Assembly: GCA_026119855.1 (NCBI GenBank)
Contig: JAOWBW010000104.1
Coordinates: forward strand, 1,842,219-1,906,218
Origin: Campanula takesimana
Lineage: Eukaryota; Streptophyta; Magnoliopsida; Asterales; Campanulaceae
DNA length: 64,000 nt
Reading direction: 5' to 3'
Positions 45,925 through 56,605 of this stretch are shown one piece after another. Position numbers and translations under genes: made by a program. The notes beneath the pieces are model-generated. The model did not search any database. It had not been told where the DNA came from and saw only the letters and a program-made list of their open reading frames with translations. Position 1 is the stretch's first letter. Every line of letters begins with the position of its first letter.

Positions 45925-46222
45925 TACCCCCTGAAAACGGAACGTAGACCCAACCGGTAAACAAAAGCAACAACATTTCGATTGTTGGCACCCCACCACC
46001 ACGCCACTACTTCTTTACCCGGTCTCTTTTTTCAAATCTTTCAAATATTAATCCTTTTTATTTTCCAAAACCAAAACCAAAACCAAAACCCCTCCATTTC
46101 ACATACACCAACAAACCACCTTTCGAACGCCCGTCCGGCCGGCAGAAATAGACGTCGAGAGAAACAGATTTAGAGACCTAATTAGGCGGCGACGGTGGTG
46201 GTGTAAAGAGAGAGAGGGAGAG

Positions 46223-49200
46223 ATGAACACGGTTGGGAGACAAATGCAGCGATCGGGGTCCACCGGTCACGGAGGACACCACCAGCGTCAGTACTCGGAG
46301 ACCTTTTTGGATACCAACTTCAACAACAAATGGCTTCAATCCGCCGCCCTCCACTCCTCGAATTCAACTGTAAACTTCTTTTTCTTCTTATAATTTATGG
46401 TTCTGATCATTTCATCCGTCAATGTGTAAATTGGTCGTTCATATGTATCTATACATTTACTCATGCGTATATATGTTGGATTTATTTCCTAATTTTAGTT
46501 CCAACATTAGCTTTCTCTTTCTTAAAATCTACAGTAGATTATATGAGCATATGAAATAGTATTACAACATTTTCTTATTAGGAAATTTGTAAACAGAAGA
46601 GGAAAGAGAAATTGTTTGATTTTTGTCACAATTTTTTGAAGGACATGTTTGGGGAGACTGTATTAAATCCTTGTTTGGCAATTGGCAATTGGCACACAAG
46701 TTTTTCATTCCATTGCATTTCAAAGAGGCTCTGCTTAGAAATTCTTATGTTATTTGACGTACAATTTTACCAAATGGATGCAGTATTACGTATGTACTCT
46801 GAGAAATTACAGGCTGAAGTTATCTGAAACAAGACTGTTTGCAACTTTGCAGGGAACATCCTGAAAAAGGAAATTGAGCTATTTATGTTGCATATAGGAA
46901 GTAATTTTATTTCTATTTTTTGGTATGAACGTTGTATTTTCCTGGCCCGGAGTGAATGCCGATTTTTTGTTTTTGTTTTACTATAAGCGGCATTCTGAAA
47001 AAAATTGACTTATAAGAAAAATTGGAAGCAAAAATTCATGAACACTCTTATTATCCATCCCATGATCTTGTTTTGCAAGTGTACATTGGATATGATATTG
47101 TTAAAGGTGAAAATTCATTTAAATACACTTTCTTAAGGAAAATTCTCATTTAATTAATTAAGGATAAATCATTTTAGAATGGACATTCATTTGGGGATAG
47201 ATGGAGTAATACTCTTATGATATACACTTGTTTGACTTTGGGAGGCCAAAATTTCAACAATAGGTGCTTGAGTATTTACAATGGTTGCAGGACTTTGGGC
47301 TATACGGCAATAATGGGGTTGATGGTTCCAGATTGAGCAGGAATGTGCAGAGGCTTGGTAATGGTGGAGGCAAAGCGGAACCGTCCACTCCGGTTTACTC
47401 ACGCTCTTCGAGCATGCGAAACTATGGGAGTGGGGAGCAAGTGTCGCCTAGTGACCTCAGCCCTGGATTGCTTGATCTTCATTCCTTTGACACTGAGCTT
47501 TTACCGGAGGTTTGTTTATAGTCTAGAACTCCAGCCTTCATTAACTGATTTGGTTTGATATCATGGCTTGAGGATAAACAAAACAAGAAAGACTTGACAT
47601 GGATGAAATCATTTTTCTTGCATGGTCTTTTTTGATTGACTAGGCTTGGATAAAAAGTACAACTATTTGCAAAATAGAACCACTAAATGTTAACAGAAAT
47701 GGTAAAGTTTCCCTGAGAAAAGATTCATACTTGACTAGGCTTTGCTATCATTTTTGGTATGGCAGGTTCATAGCCACAAAATCGGACATATACTAAATCA
47801 ACCTTTTAGTTGTGAAGGTTTTGATAATCCTGACCCATATACCGTGACGGAAAAACTTGGTAACAATGCTCGTGGTTTGCCAGAGAAGAATCTTCTCAAG
47901 AGCTTTTCAGCAGATAAAGAGAGGGCAAGTAATGTTGCAAAGATCAAAGTTGTGGTACGGATTCTTATCATCACAATTTGCAGTTATTTTACCTTTTGCC
48001 TTTCCACCGGAGTTATAGTCATCTTTTTAACCTATAATCAAGTCCGAATCCACTTGATTAAGCAATAGCTTACTTCAACTTGATTATTGAATTACAGCCG
48101 GCATTACATGTCTAGTTTCTTTGTCTTATTGTACATGTATACATTCTGATTTCAGGTACGCAAGCGACCACTTAATAGAAAGGAAATTGCTAAGAACGAA
48201 GAAGATGTCATAAGTATAAGCCCAAATACTAATTCTTTGGTTGTTCATGAAACAAAACTTAAGGTAAGCTGCTGGAATATTAGTTACTTTTAGAAAACTG
48301 ATTGTATATTAATATTCAGCTGGGCATAGGCCCTACATTAGTTACAGTGTGAAAACATAATCCATATCTGTAAATTTTCTTCTTTTAATTCTCATTCCTA
48401 TATACTCAGCGTCATAATTGCCATAAACTGCTTAACTGTTTCTATAGGAACATATATGCTCATTCCTGAAAATAATTAAACTTCTGTTCAAGATACAATT
48501 AAAAAATGGACAGAACGGTAAGTTGCCAGTTGCGTGGTTAATATGTTTCCTGTCATCAATGTGGCAATTTGTCTTTCTGAATGATTTCTGAACTTGACAC
48601 AATGATAACTTAGTTGCCTGTCTGTTTCCAACCCTCCGACCTCCTTTATCATTTCCTATCAATGCTATTGACTTATATCTAGTTAGGTACATACTTAAGC
48701 TGGTCTACAATGTGTTGTTATCTTTTGAATAATGTCTAATTTTGGAACTCGTTTTGCAGGTTGACCTAACTGAATATGTTGAGAAACATGAATTTTTCTT
48801 TGATTCTGTGATGAATGAGGATGTTTCCAATGACGAAGTGAGTATCTGAAGTACTTAATTATACTACTCAATATATCTTGCTGACTACGCTATCTCACAC
48901 TTTTTTATTTTTTTTGCTGTAGATATACTCACAAACAGTGGAGCCTATAGTCCCTATAATCTTTCAGCGAACTAAAGCAACCTGCTTTGCATATGGGCAA
49001 ACAGGCAAGTTCATTGGTCCATTCTTTTTGTAATATGGATTACTGTTTTAGCTCATCAATGTAACCCTTCACAGAGTAGTATAATTTGAACCAGTTTTAA
49101 TCAACCGCACTGTCTCCTTGCCATTGGGAACTGTCCCCATACCATAGCGCTACTCTTCCTTTTGACGAGGCGATGTCAGGCGCCTCACTGTATTTTCTCT

Positions 49201-50260
49201 GTATATTATTTCCATAATTACTTGGTATGTTTACTCATTTAACTTTTTTACTTTTTCGGTAATGTTTATGGACGATGAGATATTTTCAAATGTAATTATC
49301 CCTAGCATGAGTTGATCATGTATTCTGTTTTTTTATAGTAAGTAGAGTCTTAACGCTCAGACTTCAGTATAAGAAAACTTATTATGCATTAGGCCTGAAT
49401 TCTCTCACTCTCTTAGTGTGTGTGTTCCCCTCATGCTCATGTGTTATGATCGTAATAGTTACCTGCAATTTATTCTTCTTATCGGAGATGATGATGTGGA
49501 TATGCTATGACGATCGCATATTCTTGTATTTGCTCACATAGTTAGCTAATAGTTTGATTTCTTTTAAATCTTTTATAGATAAATTAATCTATACTCAATG
49601 ACTTTCAATCAATCACGAGTGTTTATTTGATTGTTTCAGGCAGTGGAAAGACCTATACAATGCAACCACTCCCGCTCAAAGCATCCCAAGATATTTTCAA
49701 GCTGATTCAACACACCTACTGGAACCAGGGATTTCAGTTGCACGTTAGTTTTTTTGAGATCTATGGAGGGAAAGTTTTTGATCTCCTTAATGATCGAAAG
49801 TGAGTAAATTATAGTGCTAGAGAAAATCTTTGTTTGGTATTTCAGTTGCTTTTGACTCGAAACTTAAAAATCCCCTCTTCTGTAGTAAGCTTTGCATGAG
49901 GGAGGATGGAAAACAGCAGGTGTGCATCGTGGGTCTACAGGAATACGTGGTAACAAACGTGGAGACGGTCAAGGAATTGATTGAGAAAGGCAATGCCACA
50001 AGAAGTACTGGTGTAACTGGTGCAAATGAGGAATCCTCTCGATCGCATGCTATTCTTCAACTTGTTATCAAGAGGTTTGTTGATGGAAATGAATCAAAGC
50101 CTGCTCGAGTAATCGGAAAGCTATCGTTTATTGATCTTGCTGGAAGTGAACGTGGCGCGGATACTACTGACAATGATAAGCAGACAAGGTAGAGCTTTGT
50201 GAAATGAAATCTCATTTGGCTTTGAGAAAATTTTAGACATCTAAAACTCGAATAAAGTAC

Positions 50261-50291
<31 letters not shown>

Positions 50292-51979
50292 TACAGAATG
50301 GAAGGTGCTGAAATTAATAAAAGTTTACTTGCTTTAAAAGAATGCATTCGAGCACTCGACAATGACCAGGGTCATATTCCATTTAGAGGGAGTAAACTGA
50401 CTGAAGTTCTTAGAGACTCGTTTGTTGGTAACTCACGCACTGTTATGATATCCTGCATTTCACCAAACTCAGGTTCTTGCGAACACACTCTAAACACACT
50501 AAGATATGCTGACCGGTACTTCCACCTACATTACATTTTCTTTTTCATTGGTACTCCCTCCGTCCCAAAATGATCTTCCCTTTTTTTCCGCCGTAACTAC
50601 AAGTGAACTAAAAGTAATAATTTTAATTTGATTTAGTTATCCTAATGAAAATCTAAAACTTGTTATTGATAATATTGTTGATGGTGTATGAACAACAAGT
50701 TTTAGATTTTCATTAGTATAACTAAATAACCTAAAATTATTGCTGAAAGTTCCTTCATAGTAACGGCAAAAAAGTGGGAAGATCATTTAGGGACGGAGGG
50801 AGTATTTGTCCTCCTGGTCTGAAATTCTTAATGAGTTATACTTTTAGGGTTAAGAGTTTATCTAAGGGGAGCAGCTCTAGGAAGGATCCATCATCTTTGT
50901 CCTTAAACCTTCGAAGCTCAATTGCATTGCCTTTATCATCAGTATCGCCATCCTTGCCAAGTTTTGAAGGTAATAAACTAGATACACGGCCTGAAAGTAA
51001 TAGATTTGGATGGTCCAAACAAAATGATAAGGAGCCGTCCCAATCACTTAACCTCGAGCGTGTTGCAAGTGGAAGGATTCAGAGCAGTTCACTGGCTACT
51101 GTATTTACAGATGATTACAAGGGCCACACAGGTCTTCCAGATGAAACAATGGAAGACGATTTTGAGTATCCTGAGGAGATTTTTAAACATGGCACCCATA
51201 TAAAACCAAAGGATATGGCAAGATTTGAGGGTATAAACACACATCCGGATGATGATCTTAATGCCCTTTTGAAGGTAATAATCTGAACTGAAATACCCTT
51301 TTTGTTCCTTTCCTTTCTATTTTTGTTGTAGTTAAGTTAATCCCTCTATCCCATAAGAATTGTCTTGGTTACTATATATGTTTATTTCAAAAGTCAAAAT
51401 ATGATTGTCTGCTTTCTGAATGTGAAGGACTTAATTATTTTGGCCCTACCGTGCCCCTCATCCAATACCTGTTTTTTCATGCTTTGTTAACAACAAAAGT
51501 ACTCCGTATTTCTTTATTTGAAGTGGACAATTTAGGAAAACATGTCTAAAGTACAGTTCCATTAATTGTCTTGCGTTATGTGTGTGAAAATTCAAACACG
51601 ACGGTCTTGCTGGGAAAAGGGGAGTAATTAATGAATTAGTTGCTTTATTTTAGGAAGAGGAAGATCTTCTAATTGCTCACAGGAAACAAGTGGAGGAGAC
51701 AATGGAGATCGTTAAGGAGGTAATTAGTGACTTTCTTTACTGGCTTTTATGCAAATGCATGTTGCACTTATATAGTAATCACTAGCATCTTTATAACAGG
51801 AAATGAAATTATTGGTTGAAGTCGACGAACCAGGAAATCAACTGGATGAGTATATTTCGAAACTGAATGCCATTCTCTCGAAAAAGGCTGTTTCTGTTAT
51901 GCAACTGCAGACCCGCTTGGATAATTTTCAAAAGAATTTGAAAGAATATAATGTTTTCACATCTTTTTCTGGTCAGTGA
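46223..51979 (+). CDS. KIN13B: Kinesin-13 (internal-motor kinesin), KIN13B-like
   Basis: Twelve coding exons: 46223-46369, 47291-47509, 47766-47954, 48156-48263, 48760-48837, 48923-49004, 49640-49799, 49886-50188, 50297-50515, 50848-51274, 51654-51719, 51800-51979. Phases agree throughout and give 725 residues. The motor lies at about 180-515, after a long N-terminal region with SPGLLDLHSFDTELLPE. It has the kinesin-13 KVD motif (LKVDLTEYVEKHEF), P-loop GQTGSGKT, switch I NEESSRSHA and switch II DLAGSERG, so ATP-binding residues are intact. The C-terminal ~80 residues look coiled-coil. Kinesin-13s depolymerise microtubules; plant members affect cell shape and wall patterning. Intron 6 is GC-AG (ACAG/GCAAGT). 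Length fits the family (Arabidopsis members about 684 and 794). Transcript ends are not defined. Confidence 0.93.
50554..50802. mobile_element. Stowaway-like MITE in kinesin intron 9
   Basis: 249 bp. Ends CTCCCTCCGTCCC and GGGACGGAGGGAG flanked by TA. Inner arms (AATGATCTTCCC with GGGAAGATCATTT, and CATTAG-type pieces) make a long foldback. It takes up most of the 332-bp intron and leaves both splice sites intact. Confidence 0.9.
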
Positions 51980-52170
51980 ATGGATCATATCAAATATGAC
52001 CAGGAATGAGATTGTTGAAAAGATTCGTGATATGATTAATTTGCATGATTTCCTGATGTTTATTTTACAAAGAAAACGGCGCAGTTTTCTATTTATCTGA
52101 GGTGGTTTTGGATTGAGGCACGAAAGATGGGCCCGCTTCGTGTTTTTTCGAACTTGACATCTCGAGGTCT

Positions 52171-52200
52171 GGGGGGGTGGGGGGGGGGGGGGAGGGGGAG
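52171..52200 (+). other. G-rich tract downstream of the kinesin gene
   Basis: Runs of 7, 14 and 5 G residues separated by single T or A, about 190 bp after the stop codon. It could form a G-quadruplex in the transcript or be a slippage-prone tract. A T tract follows at about 52,225. Confidence 0.5.
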
Positions 52201-52577
52201 TGTGGGGATGAAGGCTTGTTTAGTTTTTTTTTTTTTTTTGAGCAATTGTGGTATGTGTTAGCAACCAGCTGAGCATTGTTACTGGGAATTTCTCAGAAGA
52301 TTTGTTTGTATATTGGCATTCCATTGTAAAAGCTCATGCAATGTACCCATGTTTATTTAGTACTGAATGTCTGAACCAACTTTTTTATTAGCTTGCTTGT
52401 GTATTAGTTATGAATTGACATGTCAAAGTTAATGTGAATACTTGTCAATTATTTTTAAGATTGTACGTCAATTATTTTTACAATACTTGTATCAGTAAGC
52501 AATCCACAAATACTATTTCCTTATTTATTTAGAAAGATGAAACTTTATTGGAAGAGGCAAAAAATGGGAGCAGCAAG

Positions 52578-54264
52578 TTGGAGAATAAGATGGAGCGGGC
52601 CGCGTAGAGCGGATCGAGACCGAATGGAATGGACCGAGCTTGACCGAGTCAACCGAGTGAGATCAAGATCAAGTTAAATAAAGATAGAATCAAGAGATTA
52701 TATTTTACCTTATTTATTGGATGTAGTTTAGGAATATAATATATCTTGCCTTATTTATTTAGTGGATGTAAATAGGAAGAAGAGTATTGACCCAAGTATT
52801 GGGGTTAGGTTTGTGTATATATAGAGAGGCTTAGGCCATTGTAAATTCTAACACAAATATTATTATAATACTCCTCTCCACTGATTTCTTGACATATTAT
52901 CAGAGCCTCCGATTTAGGGGCCTGATAACACATACGCTTCCACAATGAAACCATCGTTGACATGGTAGGCAACATGGCGGAGAAGACAATTGACGGGAGG
53001 AGCCCATGGAAGCCTCTTCGCGGCACGGGAGGTGCACGACGAATGGAGGGATCCGTTCATGACGACCAAATTTGCTCCTTCGTGGCATGGATTGTGCAAG
53101 ACGAACACGAAAGAGCACGACCAGAAGAATAGAAACCAACAGCGACGGCGGTGAGGCCAAAGCTGGCGGCGACAGTTGTACATGCGAAGAAAACCCTAAT
53201 GACGGCGCCGATACAATAGACTATAAAATCGACCGGAGTTGGTGCTTGATATTAATGGGTGCCTAACTCCTAGGAATTTGCAGCAGATTCATGACCAGAA
53301 TGGAAACCGACGTTGCAAGGATTTGCAGCCTGTCGGAGAAAGAAGAAATTTGGGCTGCGTGACGAGCAGCTTGTGTGCTGAGTTGTTCAGGCACTTGTGT
53401 GATCATTTTGACACACAAGTGATTGAGACGAGAAAAAAATACATGGAAAAAGGACATTTTTTTTTATCCCCGTTTTAATTGTCATATTGGCAAGTTGGGG
53501 ATCTACGTTGTAGATCCTCCAACTTGAGGGGGGGGGGAGTTCGAGAATAAGATGGAGCGGGCCGTGAAGAGCGAACCGAGACCGAATACAATGGAACGAG
53601 CTGTATCGAGTCAACCGAATGAGATCAGATCAAGCCAAATAAAGATAGAACCAAGAGATTATATTTTACCTTATTTATCGGATGTAGTTTAGGAATATAA
53701 TATATCTTGCCTTATTTAGTGGATGTAAATAGGGAGGGTGAGTTTGGGATTGCTTCTGATCCTCTCTAGAAAGTGATTCGTTAAAAGTGATTATAGTATA
53801 AGTGATTATCTTATCATTAATTTATCAATTATGAATATGTTTGAATAACACATGTCCGAAATTGATTATGAAAGATAAATTCCAAAAATATCTCTTACTT
53901 TATACATATCAATACAGTACATGCACATATAAATGGAAGGTTATCAATGTAAAACATTATATAAAAACAGCTTCTTAGAATCACTTCTAACAAAAGCTGG
54001 GTCTTAGCTGCTTCTCCAAAACGCAGAAAATGATAGCTTAAAATCATAATTAGTTTTGATATCCAAACGTCACGAAAGTGTTTTTTGTTATCTGAAAGTG
54101 ATTATAAGCCTCAAAAAAACACTCCCAAACTCACCCGAAGAAGAGTATTGACCCAAGTATTAGGGTTAGGTTTGTGTATAAATAGAGGCTTAGGCCATTG
54201 TAAATTCTTTAGATTGAATAACACAAATATTATTATCATACTCATCTCCACCGATTTATTTACA
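52578..54264 (+). mobile_element. Small non-coding LTR element (TRIM/LARD-like)
   Basis: Two LTR-like copies, 52,578-52,894 and about 53,540-54,264, share GAGAATAAGATGGAGCGG, TTATATTTTACC and TTAGGCCATTGTAAATTC. TATTATCAGAGCC after the first resembles an initiator tRNA-Met primer site. A purine tract (TTGAGGGGGGGGGGA) precedes the second. The 640-bp interior has no Gag or Pol. Clear target duplications were not found. It lies 600 bp past the kinesin stop. Confidence 0.75.
53736..54136. mobile_element. MITE inside the second LTR of the small element
   Basis: 401 bp with perfect 14-bp inverted ends GGGTGAGTTTGGGA and TCCCAAACTCACCC. The matching position in the first LTR (near 52,775) lacks it, so it inserted after the element. 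The duplication is unclear and the superfamily is undetermined. Confidence 0.75.
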
Positions 54265-54360
54265 CAACATAATTACAAATGAAAGTTGTTAACGCAACAA
54301 ATGTCAAAATTTGAAACTCATTTGACCACTCGGTTCTGTTCAATAATAATAAAATATATA

Positions 54361-54627
54361 CTCCCTCTGACCCTCTTTAATCTACAAAATTTGCTATTTT
54401 GGTTGTCCCACTTTAATTTACAAAGTCCCAAAAAGGAAATGTTTTAATACTTTAAAATAATGGGACCCACTTGTCATACTCACAATAACTATCCACTTAC
54501 TATGCTCGACCCCACTTTCTATCTCCCACTCAACTATCTACCCTCACAACACACATCAATTTTTTCATTTTTTCCTTAAATAATGTGCCCAACCCAAAAT
54601 TTGTAAATTAAAGAGGGACGTAGGGAG
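54361..54627. mobile_element. Stowaway-like MITE
   Basis: 267 bp. Ends CTCCCTCTGACCC and GGGACGTAGGGAG with inverted arms (TTAATCTACAAAATTT, AAATTTGTAAATTAA), flanked by TA on both sides. Confidence 0.8.
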
Positions 54628-54629
54628 TA

Positions 54630-55248
54630 TAAAAAAAAAACTCATTTGATCACTATAGGCTAGGTAAATTATAACCCAAAATACGTTTACCTCCAAAGTA
54701 TACACCGAATCCCACTTTGCACCCTCGCGCGAATTTTGTCCAAAAGTCATACCTGATGTTTAAATAATCCCACTTTGCTACCTGGGTCCTAACGAATGTT
54801 AAAAATTTAACAAAATTTGGCATGTGCACGTCACATGGGTAATTCAGTCACTCATTTTCTTCCCTTTAATATTTGATTTTCCCACTATTATCATATACAA
54901 TAAATTACAAAGAATATAATTATACATTATTTATTTATTATATCAAAACCAAAAAAATTATGATATCCATCATAAAATTATTATTTTATTTTAAATTTGA
55001 GATATGATTTCAATAAAGTCTTCTACTAAAATTAACTTTGTTTGTCTCTCCATCTCTGTAACACTTCACTACCGCCCTAACCCCTTCCATCTCCCTCTCT
55101 CCAAAATCTCGATCCATTTATCTCTCACAAACCCAACATCAATTTCTCCCTAACCTACGTTTTCTGCAACATTTAAAGATCTTTTCTCAATTTGGGATGA
55201 ACACAAAACTTTTAAATTGGATCTGAAACTGAAACTTAACTAGGTTGG
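54630..55248. other. Intergenic, AT-rich
   Basis: No gene is supported. Pyrimidine-rich stretches lie near 55,040-55,160. GTTGG at 55,244-55,248 would be the target duplication of Tat-4; its partner lies beyond the window. Confidence 0.4.
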
Positions 55249-55893
55249 TGATGACGCCCTAAGTTTCTGGGGTCACGGAGGTAGAACTCCAATATAGCTG
55301 TCTCTTGATCCTGATCACAACACAAACAAGAACACCGTTAAGACCAAGGCCGGGTTGGAATCCGGCTTAGGCCCTCGGGTGTGAGAGTAAGATCTCTGAG
55401 GAAAACCTAAGTAGAAAGCTTGTGAAAGCCTTGTGTGTGTGAATAGGATAGAGCACGTACCTGGCCCTTTGGGGCGGATAGGAGTATTTATATGAGTAGA
55501 AGGAGGAGGTAGGTTTAAGGTACTAACCGCCCTTGTACCGGATGGACACGCGGCAGGTCCTCATTGGCAAGGCCAGGGGAGTGGCTGGGAACGTGGCGTG
55601 TTGTCAGGGAAACATGGTTCCACCACCAACCGTTATGGTATGTCAGGTACGAACAGGTAACGTTTGTGGTACGTTTGTGACAGCTGGCTTCTGCGGGCTC
55701 CGGGCAGGAGGTTGAGTGATCAACACGGGACCCTAAGAATAGCGGGAGGCAGAGCTACCTCGGTTATGGTTATCAGGAAGCCCGGATCTCTCGGGCTTAC
55801 TCGATTGCGGGCTTATCCGGTTCGATGTGGTCGAGCTCGCTTGTACTGGCTCTGAACCGGGTCCGGTCCGGTCTGCGATGATCGGTCTTATCA
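55249..55893 (-). repeat. 3' LTR of Tat-4
   Basis: 645 bp from TGATGACGCC to GGTCTTATCA, with TGAT/ATCA inverted ends. Minus-strand TATAAATA at 55,492-55,485. AAGCCCG and CGGGCTT form an inverted pair near 55,770-55,790, upstream of the TATA box. Only one copy is visible, so the limits rest on the ends and on the purine tract. Confidence 0.7.
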
Positions 55894-55910
55894 GTGGCCC
55901 CTAACTCTGA
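55894..55910 (-). promoter_or_regulatory. Polypurine tract of Tat-4
   Basis: The minus strand reads CAGAGTTAGGGGCCAC directly before TGATAAGACC. Confidence 0.6.
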
Positions 55911-56216
55911 GGGTCAGCTTATTTATGAGCGGCGCGAGGAGTTACACTTCCATGTCTCGGCCCGGGCAAACTGTAGTAAATACGGGCACGGAATATCATG
56001 GGACGGGAGTCTTACGATGGTGGTTGACGATAGGACAGTGGGCCCCTCGAGTCAGGCTAGTGACGTAGCTGTCAGGTCCTTGATATGACAAGGATCACGC
56101 TCATTAAATGCGAACCGTCATTGGAATTCGAAAAAAGCTGATTCCCGCCTTTTCGTTTTCCGGGTCTATGCCGGGTCGTTCCGGATTTTTGGACAAAACC
56201 CGACCCATTCTGGGGG

Positions 56217-56225
56217 TATAAATAA
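56217..56225 (+). promoter_or_regulatory. TATA box of the Tat-4 antisense gene
   Basis: TATAAATAA on the plus strand, 389 bp before the ATG at 56,606. GGGTCG and CGACCC inverted pieces lie just upstream. A leader intron is likely: AACAG/GTAGTG near 56,350 to TTTCTTAG near 56,541. Confidence 0.6.
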
Positions 56226-56605
56226 CCCTAACTGGCTTATTCAAGCACCTTCGGTATTTTTAATCTTTGGCCATCGCTCTTGAGAGAAATATTGCTGATA
56301 GCGACGTTGATTTGCTTCTTCTGTTTCCTTAACTCGATCGATTTAACAGGTAGTGCTCCCCTTTTTATTTTCGTCGCTGGTTTCTGATTGCTAACTTTCC
56401 GTCTTCGGTCCTCTCCACCGTTCATCGGGGGTAGAAACTTAAAACGCCGTGTTTTCATAACTTATAACATCACGAACCAAGCTTTTAACTTTTAACCACC
56501 GAGTCTCCGATTTCTAACCGGTTAATTTGTCTCTTTCTTAGGAATCCTGGGTCCATCTTTGATTTTTTTTTTAAAGTTTTGTTGAAAAAACCTCTGACTG
56601 TGATT

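Noticed and set aside
46330..46827. Plus-strand frames in kinesin intron 1
   Set aside because: They have no recognisable domain and lie between exons whose junction preserves frame and family similarity.
51275..51653. Decayed MITE in kinesin intron 10
   Set aside because: CCCTCTATCCCATAAG suggests a MITE edge, but a matching opposite end and TA flanks were not convincing.
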